A stretch of 64,000 nt of DNA from Hymenopellis radicata (lineage: Eukaryota; Basidiomycota; Agaricomycetes; Agaricales; Physalacriaceae): contig JADNRX010000014.1 in NCBI GenBank assembly GCA_015501595.1, positions 186,001 to 250,000 on the forward strand, read 5' to 3'. The notes under the pieces were generated by a model. It did no database searches. It saw only the letters and a program-made list of their open reading frames with translations, and was not told the DNA's origin. Shown piece by piece: positions 55,303 to 64,000 of this stretch (positions are counted from its first letter, which is position 1; each line of letters begins with the position of its first letter). Made by a program: the position numbers and the translations under genes.

Positions 55303-57908
55303 ATGGCCACCTCAAGCATTGATGCAAACGAGGATATCGACTTTTCCGACATTGACGCCAAGTATGTCGTGTTTTTAACTCCAAAAACGCCGCTAAATAC
55401 TGGAGAAAATCAGATATAGAGTCGAATACGACGATGGCTTGGACAACACTCTGGTGGTAGATGGGATACCCGTTATCGACAAATCCAAGCTGGAAAAATT
55501 GCTTGCAAAAGTGGCCAAGGAATTTAGCAAGAAGGGCTGCCCAATAAAACCCGATGATATCTTCGTTCCATGGGACGAATCAATCGGCAAAAGCAAAGGG
55601 TGCGTCGCTACTGCTCCATGCTGGAAAGCTGCTCACATTTTCTCCAGATTTGCATTCATCGATTTTCGCTCTGCTGACGATGCCAACCTTGCATTGGGGA
55701 CGATGCACAACCATCCTTTCGACGCAAAGCACAGCTTCAAAGTAAATAAATTTGCTGACATCGAGCGATACGCCAACCTGGAAGAGACCTATGTCCCGCC
55801 TGAAACTGAGGAATATGTTCCCCGCGTATGCTGTTGTACTCAAAGCCTTGTATACAAGCTAACGTTTACCGTAGGAACATTTGCGTGCGTGGTTGGCGGA
55901 TGCTCAAGGACGGGATCAGTATGTGACTTTCCGCGGAGATGAAGTTGAAATCTGGTGGCACGGAAAGCCCTCGCAATGCGAGGTAGCGCATAAACCGGTA
56001 TGTTATACCCCATACTTTCTTCGCTCCCGTTGACCAACGCGATCATCAAGTCTTGGAAAGATTTCTTCTACGTCGCGTGGTCTCCACTTGGGACCTACAT
56101 AGGAACCATTCATCGACAAGGTGTACGGCTCTGGGGCGGACCCTCCTTTAAGGATCAGCAACGCTTTGCGCATCCTCTCGTCAAACTGTTTGACTTTTCA
56201 CCTTGCGAACAATATCTCGTCACCTGGTCCAATGAACCTATCGTTGTTCCAGAAGGCGCCATTCAAGGATCACAGTACTTCTCTCCGGACGACGAAGGTA
56301 ATAACGTTGCTGTCTGGGATATCAAGTCTGGCTTCCTTCTCCGTACATTCTCAACAAACCATGATGGAGAGTCTGGATCGAAAAAACAAATGCAACTGCC
56401 GGCACTCAAGTGGAGTCCGACGATAAATACGTCGCTCGAGTCGTTCCCGACCAAATGATCAGCGTCTACGAACTCCCAAGCATGACTCTGCATGACAAGA
56501 AGAGCATCAAAATTGAAGGTGTCGTCGATTTCGAATGGTGTCCTCAAGGTGATAAGGACAAGGACGACGCCGAAAAGGATGCTGCAGCTAGTAGCAGCGG
56601 TAAAACAGCTAGCAAGAAACAACGCGAAAATATGTTGGCCTACTGGACACCTGAAGTCCCCAATCAGCCGGCGCGTGTTACTCTTCTCGCCTTCCCTAGT
56701 CGGACTATTCTGCGACAGAAAAACTTGTTCAATGTGACTGAGGTATGTCATTATCCTTCTACTAGAATCGGTTGCTGATTGGTTACCTTACTTTCAGTGT
56801 AAACTTTATTGGCAGAACCAAGGGGACTTCCTCTGTGTCAAAGTTGATCGCCACACGAAAACGAAGAAGTCCATCTTCTGTAACCTTGAGATATTCCGAG
56901 TTCGCGAAAAAGACTATCCTGTTGAAGTTGTAGAACTGAAAGGTCGGTCGAACATTCTTTTCTGCGGTATGTATTTAACTCTTATTAGACACCGTGACCG
57001 AGTTTGCCTGGGAGCCCAAAGGAGAGCGATTTGCTATCGTTTCGACCAACGATCCTAACCTCGGCAATCCTGGACCTGGAATCACCATCAAGACCGACGT
57101 CAGCTTCTATCAACTGGAGAGGGGGAAGAATGACTTCAAGCTCCTCCGTAGGTCCTTCGCATCACCCGAATACGATCTATTCATGTAATGGTATTCAGGA
57201 ACCCTCCCTAATCGTACTAGCAATGTAATCCGCTGGTCGCCTCGCGGTCGCCACGTTATTCTTGCGACAGTTGGCTCCTCCAGCAAGTCAGAGCTGGAGT
57301 TCTGGGATCTGGATTTCAGCCTTGACGATACGCGCCGAGAGGGTCAGGACTGGGCCACCGGTATTCAACTGCTCGGCACCTCAGATCATTATGGTGTCAC
57401 CGATGTCGAATGGGATCCAAGTGGTCGGTATCTTGCCACCAGTGCTAGCGCGTGGACGCATACAGTAAGCGTCTCCCTCGAGTGCTAGCGAACATGCATT
57501 TTAACAATCCGGCAGTTAGAAAACGGATACGCCATCTGGGATTTCAAAGGCCAGGAGCTCGTGAAGCAGATCCAAGACCGCTTCAAGCAATTCATCTGGC
57601 GCCCGAGACCTCGTACGTTGCTCTCGAAAGAGCAACAGCGCCAAGTTCGCAAGAATCTGAAAGAGTACAGTCGTGTTTTCGACGAAGAGGACGCGAAGGA
57701 GCATCTTACTGTCAACGCTGAGTTGCTTGCGCACCGTAAGCGCTTGGTTGACGAATGGAATGCATGGCGCGCGCGTGGTCAGAAGGAGCTCTTGGAGCAG
57801 CGTGGCCAGAAGCAGACAATTGATCCTGATGCCGGTACTGCAAAGGAAGAGATCGAGGTTTGGGTTGAGGAGGAGATTGAAACTATAGAGGAGGTTGTGG
57901 TTGATTGA
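55303..57908 (+). CDS. PRT1: Translation initiation factor eIF3 subunit b, frame broken
   Basis: eIF3b is the scaffold subunit of eIF3 that binds the 40S subunit. The start [20 protein letters not shown] leads to an RRM ([40 protein letters not shown]) and the beta-propeller: [86 protein letters not shown] and [20 protein letters not shown]. The C-terminal helix block is [20 protein letters not shown]. About 740 residues, family-sized. Between LPALKWS and [10 protein letters not shown] the frame shifts. Adding one C at 56417-56418 gives the family text [12 protein letters not shown], and no intron fits inside this conserved block. All other junctions are canonical. Confidence 0.95.
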
Positions 57909-58063
57909 AAAGATTCATGATTTGTTGTTTTGTTACTTACCTTCATACTGTACTGTATGCCTTTGGTCGACGCATATGACGATCTGGCTTTGTACGTTCG
58001 ACAGCAAGATGTATTAGCAAGAGACAAGCGATAGCAATGAGTAAACGAAGGTACAAAAAGAAA

Positions 58064-59873
58064 TCAAGGGAGAGATGGCATCTTCCGATGGCGGCCGCCT
58101 TCGTCGTGCACGTCGCGCTGCCGCTTCTTGGGAGGTGAAGAAACTATGCTTGGCCGAGACTTCCTACAAGTCTTTGCAAGAGTCTCTTGGACATAGTCTT
58201 CGAAGCCTACGCATTGCAAGCGAACGCACGGCACTCTCAACTGCCCGGAATCGTATTTGGCTCTGATCTCCTTCGCTGAGCCCAGACCCTTGCTCTTGTT
58301 GAACGTGGTCTCGCAATATGGTTCTTTCATCTATAGATGCATGAGATGCTGATATCGGAACCGACCACGAGAAGAGAAACATACCTCGGGAGAAAGAGTG
58401 TTCCATTCGTCGAGTGTCAAGGCGTCTACGCGCTGTGCAATGTATTCGCCGAGATATTGAAAGCGGCCCGCTGCCCGACTATCTCGCTTCTGGCCTATGA
58501 AGAGCGTACACCGCTCCGGCGCGAGGAACGTATCACACTCCGCACCGAGCCCGACAAACATATAACCATGCTGGCCGGGGACCGCAGGACACCACGGATT
58601 CTGGTCCAGGTTGGGACACAGATACTTGTCGATGCCCGCAAAAAACGCGAGATTCTTCTGATTCTTCACTCTAACCAGTAATAACAATCAGCATCGAATT
58701 CATTCTCAAATACGGATTGTTTACTTGGCAATCAAGGACTGAGAGTTTCCGCCAATCTGATCTGCCAGGAACTTGCGATTGAATGTCGCGTCGATGTGAC
58801 TAGAGGACCGCTTCCATTCGAAACGGGGGAGACGGTCTAGTTCCTTCAATCGTTCATCCGGAATGGGGGTCACGTATGACGGGCTTGAGGCAACGGCAGG
58901 AGGACGAGCTGGCTGTTCAGCAGGGGGAGGAAGCGTCTTATGGCTCGTGTCGCTGAGTCTGGAAGATAGCCGTCGCAAGCCCAGGTTGGGTTGACTCTCA
59001 GTTCTCCTGTGGAGAGATGTCTGCGGAAGAATGTAACTGCGAACTACACTGATAGACGTTAAGACGTACACTGGCGGCCTGCAGGCTACTAGTAACGGTG
59101 CTCAACATTGATTTGTCAAGGGTCTTGCGTCTCAACTCGGTATTCGCAGCCTTCTCGCGAGCCAGGGCTTCTTGAAGGGCGTCAATCTTCCAGATGCTGT
59201 CAGTCTTCACCCGTACATAAAATGATAAATGAGACCGTACCTCTGCATCTCGCGTATCTCGCGCGGTCTTATTCGCGTGCTCCAAAACCGATTTCACTTC
59301 AGCTTCAAGAGCGGCGCACTAGTGAATAGATGAATGAAACCTCGCGCGCACACAGAATTCCAACTTACGCGTTCCTCGAGAGCGACGCGAGCTTGTCGAG
59401 CTTCATCAAGATTGACAGAAAGAACACGACATTCCGCGCGTGAGGCCGCCAAATCTTTGCCCAATACGTCGTTCTCTGTCTGAAGAGAGACAACCGTATC
59501 TTGAGCGACCTTGACCTGATAACGGCTAAGACCAAACACGGAAGGCCAGCACTAAGAGCGCACCTCTTCCTTCAGCCTGCCATATTCCTCCCTTGCCCTT
59601 TCAAGTGCCGCCGCCCCCAGGGTTTGCAAATCCTGACCGGCAGGCTCTTGAGATGTTGTTGAAGTCGAAGGTTGACCTGCCCGTTCATTGCAGAGATCAC
59701 GGTAGCCGTCGCGCTAGGCGGAGGTTTAATGCGAACGTATCTACGCAAAAGGTATTCACCTCTTGCTCAAGCGCCGAGATTTGTGTCCTGAGACATGCAG
59801 CTTCCTCTGCTGCATCGGCATAACGTCTGGACAGTGCGGCAAAGAACTGAGCGTCATCAAGACGTGAAGACAT
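58064..59873 (-). CDS. Coiled-coil protein with C-terminal DUF6697 domain
   Basis: The N-terminal half is coiled coil (MSSRLDDAQFFAALSRRYAD then ISALEQE, VVSLQTENDVLGKDLAASRA, ALEAEVKSVLEHANKTARD). A Ser/Pro linker follows, and then a globular fungal domain with FFAGIDKYLCPNLDQNPWCP, GQHGYMFVGLGAECDTF, LFIGQKRDS, LTLDEWNTLSPE and CVRLQCVGFEDYVQETL. This matches the basidiomycete-specific domain DUF6697, whose function is unknown. The basic tail PPKKRQRDVHDE could be a nuclear signal. About eight exons; the start ATG at 59873 begins the first coiled coil. Confidence 0.7.
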
Positions 59874-60038
59874 GGTAACGGAAAGAAAGTGAAAGCGGGG
59901 TTGCTCAATCTCTGGGCTTCTCTGGGGCTCCGCCTCACGACCCTGACGCACATGGCTCTCTGAACCTAACATGGAATTGCATCAAGTAATTTAGTGAGTA
60001 AAAAGCAGTAGTCTATAGCTATAAGCAACCAGAAGAAT

Positions 60039-61630
60039 CTACAACATAAAGGTAAGAGGATTCTCGAGGTATCCTTTGAAGGCAGACAACCATCTCGCTG
60101 CAACCGCTCCATCGACAGTTCTGTGGTCAGAGCTCAACGTGACCTTCATGATGTTTGCAGTCTTGAATCCACGCTCCTCCTCGGGAGCAGGCACGAGGGT
60201 AGGTTGTGTGGATCCAACGGCCAATATACACGACTGAGGAGGGTTGATGATTGCAGTAAAGTGCGACACGTCAAACATTCCGAGGTTGGAAATGGTGAAA
60301 GTACCACCCTACATAGCGATTATGGACTGAACGACAGGCAAACGCATTTTGCTTACCTGGTACTCCTGGGGTGCCAACTTGCCATCGCGGGCCTTTTTGG
60401 CGAGAGCCTTCGCTTCGGCAGATATCGTCGCCAGTCCTTTTGAGCCGACGTCCTTGATGATGGGCGTTATTAATCCGGTGGGAGTCGCGACAGCAATAGA
60501 AATATCGGCCTTCTTGTATCTGCATGAATCGTTCAGCAAAAAGCAATTGAGGTATATAATGAACGAACGTTCGGATAACCTCTCCCAACCATGCAGAGTT
60601 GGCCTCTGGAACGTCGGACAGAGCGCAGGAAACGGCTTTCACGATGAAATCGTTCACGCTCAACTTGGCGCCCTTGTCCTTGTCTGCCAGGGTCTTGTTG
60701 AACACCTCGCGTAATTTGAGCACCTTGTCCATTTTGATGTCGACCGTGACGTAGTAATGAGGGAGCTCTTGCTTGGACTGAACCAAGCGAGTGCCAATAG
60801 TCTTGCGCATGTTGGAGACTGGGGTGTCAACATAGTCAGGAAGAGCGCCTGCAGGAGGGGAGTGGTGATGCTGGCAGCCGGCGCCGCGGTCGACTGGTAT
60901 TTTTCGACGTCTTCGCGAATGATGCGACCGTCAGGACCAGTGCCCTTGATCTTTGAAAGTGGAATGCCACGTTCCAAGGCAATCTTCTTTGCAATGGGGG
61001 ATGCAAAGATGCGGTCACCGGAGGGAAGGTCGGCCTTCGTTTCGGTCTTGGGAGCGGGAGCGGGTTCGGACTTGGGTGCAGCGGGTTTAGGCGGCTCTTG
61101 TGCTGCTGCCGCTGGCGCCTCAGAAGACGATGAAGCTTTTGCAGCAACTTCCGAGGCTCCAGAGAGGTCGTCGCCTTCCTCGCCAATGATGGCGATGGGT
61201 GCACCGACCATGACACCCTTCGTGCCGTCGGGGGCCTAGGCGATGTTGAATAAGGCGTCAATGAAGCATGGGTCAGACTTACGATGATTTTAGCCAAAAT
61301 ACCGTCGTCCTGAGCTTCTACGTCAATAGTAGCTTTATCCGTTTCCTGCGCATTGGGGATTCAATATCTGGCGTCGTAAAAAGTATTGCAAAGACTTACG
61401 ACTTCGAGGAGGACATCTCCGGAAGCAAATGAATCTCCCTCCTTGACCTTCCAGGAGGCGACCCCACCCTCCGTCATGGTTGGACTCATTGCGGGCATGT
61501 TGAATGGCGACAACGCGTGTCTCCGTGCAGAGACATGGAAGCCTGGAAAGAGCTACTAGTCAGCTAAAAAGCCTTAATAAGGATAAATACACGTACGACG
61601 CGCAAAGATGCGAGCAACAGATGTGGCCAT
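60039..61630 (-). CDS. LAT1: Pyruvate dehydrogenase E2 (dihydrolipoamide acetyltransferase), frame broken
   Basis: This is the core of the mitochondrial pyruvate dehydrogenase complex. A targeting start ([20 protein letters not shown]) precedes one lipoyl domain ([20 protein letters not shown], lipoyl Lys in [16 protein letters not shown]). An Ala/Pro/Glu linker follows, then the E1/E3-binding domain ([36 protein letters not shown]) and the catalytic domain ending with the active-site motif [16 protein letters not shown] and [10 protein letters not shown]. The linker before [14 protein letters not shown] changes frame. One more G in the run at 60857-60860 on the plus strand (a C in the gene) restores it. 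The other junctions are ordinary GT-AG introns. Confidence 0.95.
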
Positions 61631-61808
61631 GGCGAGACGGGAGATGACGGTAGAGGAAGGTCGACAATTTTGCACCACTTGGGTTCGGTAAATCTCGCGA
61701 CGCCCAAATTGGGACACTCGTCCCCCAAAACGTTTATACCCGTTTGGCCGCCCTCCTCTGCTCCTTTCGTTCATCACGTCCGTTCAAAAAAAGGAATAAA
61801 AAATTCTT
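61631..61808. promoter_or_regulatory. Divergent promoter, LAT1 / CSL4
   Basis: These 178 bp lie between the divergent start codons of mitochondrial E2 and exosome Csl4. The region includes an A-rich patch just before CSL4. No specific factor site was identified. Confidence 0.55.
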
Positions 61809-62645
61809 ATGTCTGACTGTGTGCTTCCTGGACAGCCTATCCCACTTCCTAAGGGCCCTGTTCCTCGTCTCGGTCGTGGTATATACACCAGAGACGGCCA
61901 GGTGCGGGCCGGCCTGATTGGCTCTCCTCAGTACGATGGCTCTGTCGGTCTTTTCTCTTACTGTCAATACTTCGGTTCACCCAACGATGGCTCGCTCTGT
62001 TCTCTCCTGCAGACTTTAACAATTTCTCGCGTCAAACCGCATCCACCAACCCCAAACTCGATAGTGCTCGGATCAGTGACTCGGTTATCCCCCATTCAAG
62101 CGCTGTTATCAATATCAGTCGTGGATGGCGTTCCTTTACCTGTAGGAGAAGAGTTTACGGGAGTTATACGTGTTCAGGATGTGAGAGCCACAGAAAAAGA
62201 TAAGGTTAAGATCTCCGATTGTTTTCGTGGTTCGTTGTCTGTTGCTTAGCATCGGTCGGGGAACTAAATTAAGAGATTCACAGGTGGGGACGTCGTTCGA
62301 GGGCAGGTGGTAAGTAAATCCGGGCTTACGCCCTCTTGCTTTGCTGACATTCGGCCAGATATCGCTCGGAGATGCGCGCAGTTATTTTATCACCACTGCT
62401 CGTAACGACCGTAAGTCCTATTCCTGATTTACACTGTTGCCTTTATATTGATCTCATCTTGCTATCAGTCGGGGTAATCTTCGCCACTAGTGCAGGTAAG
62501 CCATCTATACATCTTGATTCTGGTCCCATTCAAACATTCGGTTATAGCTGGTGCGACGCTGGAGCCCGTTTCCTGGATTTCAATGCGATGCACAAAGACT
62601 GGTCAACTTGAAAAGAGAAAGTGCGCGAAGCCGGATGGTCTATAA
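61809..62645 (+). CDS. CSL4: Exosome complex component Csl4
   Basis: Csl4 is a cap subunit of the RNA exosome, in the nucleus and cytoplasm. The start is MSDCVLPGQPIPLPKGPVPR then LGRGIYTRDGQVRAGLIGS. The S1 domain follows: NSIVLGSVTRLSPIQALLSI, VRATEKDKVKISDCFRGGDV and ISLGDARSYFITTARNDLGV. The C-terminal zinc-ribbon-like region is GATLEPVSWISMRC then TKTGQLEKRKCAKP. Six exons, several under 60 nt. About 200 residues. It is divergent from the E2 gene across a 178-bp promoter. Confidence 0.92.
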
Positions 62646-62750
62646 TCCTACTTGTATCGATTCCTTGTTCTCCTTTCTGGTCTAAGGGAATGATTTAGAA
62701 AAACGTTGTCGAGTGTTCGCCCGTAATAGACCCTCAACATGATCCTTATG

Positions 62751-62810
62751 TCCATGAGAATAATGTGGACCAGTGTGTATGACTTTCAGGTCCACGAGGA
62801 TATTGTGGAC
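62751..62810. repeat. Two imperfect 20-bp repeats with dyad arms
   Basis: Copies at 62751-62770 and 62791-62810 match at 17 of 20 positions. The second has perfect TCCAC/GTGGA arms around a 10-bp centre; the first has one arm mismatch. Confidence 0.7.
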
Positions 62811-62888
62811 TAATGCAAGATTCGACGTGTAGAGTGGAAAGAAAGTTAAGAAACGTCCTAGAACGGGGAGGATCTCGGATAGATGGTG

Positions 62889-62915
62889 GAGATGGCTGTA
62901 GCGAGATGGCTGTAG
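62889..62915. repeat. 13-bp direct repeat
   Basis: Two exact copies of GAGATGGCTGTAG lie at 62889-62901 and 62903-62915, one base apart. Confidence 0.8.
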
Positions 62916-63141
62916 ACAATCTGTAGATGGTCAAAGTGTCAGCAGCCCAACAACGACCCGCTTTGAAAGGATGCAACGAGAGCCTTTCTTGGTGTGTGAC
63001 AGGGTGACTGTCGCTGTGACACAAATCCGCTTTTGGAAATTACATTTGCGGTTACCACAGCTTGCCTTCTACGAGCAACTCCTCACCTCGGTTCTCTCCT
63101 CGAGTCTAGCTGCAGTGCCCGGAAGCACTGACGCATACAAA

Positions 63142-64000
63142 ATGGACGATTCCTCGACCGACTGGCGCGACAAGTACAATGAGGTAAGGGTGCTTGATTG
63201 TCGATGTGTTCGTATTCTTATCCGAACGTTCTCCCTTACCTCTCCACCTCGCTCTCTCTTACCTCTCCCAACCCTCAATTCACAATGTATTGACGAAATC
63301 ACTATACAAGATGGCCGATATGCTTGCAGAGACAAGGGCTGAATTGGACGATTTTCATGGCGCCAGTAAGGAATTGGAGGCAGAACTTGAGAATGAGCTT
63401 GCGAGGACAGAGAAGGCACAGCAGGACTTGAAGATCAAGGTGGCCAAAGCTGAGGCGGAGCGAGATGAATGGAAGGTGCGTCCCTGGTAGTGTTGAGCTA
63501 TTCGACTACTAATCGCTATTATTTAGAACAAATTCATGTCGCTTCAAACTAATCACAATACGACGACCACGTCTCTGCAACGCGAGCTCGATAAGCTACG
63601 CCAGGATCATCAGCAGATTAAAGTGCAGCTCCGGGAGCTCGAAATGGGAAATGACGACTTGGAGCGGACAGAACGAGCAGTGTCGTCGAGTCTTGCGGAT
63701 GCGGAGTCCAAGTATTCTCGGGCTCTTGAAGAAAAGATTCTTTTGGAACACGAGCTACTGGATAAAGCAAACTGTGAGGAGCAGTGCCAACGTTTCAAGG
63801 ATGAACTGCGAGGTGTGTAATTCGTTTATGCCCTAGTCAGTATCCTCTAATCACATGACAGATGCTAATGCGGAAATATCTGCACTCAAGGACCAACTCT
63901 TGGCTGCAGCTACTGCATCTCCAGACTCGTCGGCCTCGTCTATTCATTCTTCCCATTCCTCCGAGTCGTCAACCCATCATACTCCCACCATCTCAAACGA
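63142..64000 (+). CDS. NDE1: NudE/NDEL-type nuclear distribution protein (truncated by window)
   Basis: NudE is a coiled-coil adaptor of dynein and LIS1 in nuclear migration. The start MDDSSTDWRDKYNE leads across an intron to MADMLAETRAELDDFHGASK and ELEAELENELARTEKAQQDL. Next are KIKVAKAEAERDEWKNKFMS, SLQRELDKLRQDHQQIKVQL and RELEMGNDDLERTERAVSSS, the conserved NudE_N coiled coil. A Ser/Thr-rich region follows (SASSIHSSHSSESSTHHTPT) up to the end of the window. Four exons are seen, all with ordinary introns. The C-terminus lies beyond 64000. Confidence 0.9.

Larger units (their letters stand above)
62646..63141. other. Intergenic between CSL4 and the NudE gene
   Basis: No coding signal. It carries two imperfect 20-bp repeats with internal dyad symmetry and two copies of a 13-bp direct repeat, listed separately. 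Confidence 0.5.

Noticed and set aside
1..64000. tRNA, rRNA, transposon, CRISPR or viral elements
   Set aside because: I scanned for B-box-like motifs, terminal repeats, reverse-transcriptase or integrase motifs and regularly spaced repeats and saw none. A tRNAscan or RepeatMasker run would be decisive.

Overview
This 64 kb window is nuclear DNA from a filamentous basidiomycete, most likely an agaricomycete. Genes are dense (about 31 protein genes on both strands) and split by many introns of about 40-60 nt with GT(A/G)NGT donors and CTNAC-like branch sites. The protein set is fungal: a GH5 mannanase, two cytochrome P450s, two Zn2Cys6 regulators of the long-loop basidiomycete type, a DUF6697 protein and a fungal RhoGEF. 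I see no transposon, rRNA, tRNA or CRISPR array. Exon-intron structures were read by eye from splice signals and reading-frame continuity, so the outer coordinates are firmer than every internal junction.

Layout. 0.5-9 kb: IPI1 (-), a small unknown gene, a secreted GH5 mannanase (+), a small unknown gene and an NPC2/ML-domain lipid-transfer protein (both -), then a four-TM membrane protein (+). 9-15 kb: mitochondrial bL17 (-) and mitochondrial acyl carrier protein (+) head to head, ribosomal uL13, a three-KH protein and NUFIP1 (all +). 15-26.6 kb: an M16 metallopeptidase (-), an Ngl2-type nuclease (+), a DH-PH RhoGEF (-) and a two-TM OCIA-like protein (+). 27-41 kb: two paralogous Zn2Cys6 regulators (-) bracket a YjbQ-family gene, a P450, YTH1/CPSF30, a second P450 and prephenate dehydratase. 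41-50 kb: a large type II membrane protein, a Rac GTPase, a C2H2 protein and a TMEM256-like protein (all -). 50-64 kb: SPB1 (+), SLS1 (-), eIF3b (+), a coiled-coil DUF6697 protein (-), PDH E2 (-), exosome CSL4 (+) and the 5' part of a NudE gene running off the end.

Functional grouping. Much of the window is housekeeping. Ribosome biogenesis and translation are covered by IPI1, uL13, NUFIP1, NGL2-like, SPB1 and eIF3b. Mitochondrial expression and metabolism are covered by bL17m, ACP, SLS1 and E2. RNA 3'-end processing and decay are covered by YTH1 and CSL4, and polarity/cytoskeleton by RhoGEF, Rac and NudE. The 27-41 kb block is the only one that looks accessory.

The most important caveat concerns five conserved genes (KH protein, NGL2-like, SPB1, eIF3b, E2). 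Each is broken by a single-base indel that no plausible intron repairs. Three fall in C/G runs, a fourth could be one lost G, and the fifth is an extra A. This looks like a base-calling problem rather than five pseudogenes. The most interesting gene-structure observations are a likely 3-nt microexon and two GC-AG introns in the mannanase gene, and competing splice sites that would switch the C-terminus of the C2H2 protein. I found no convincing novel multi-gene system.
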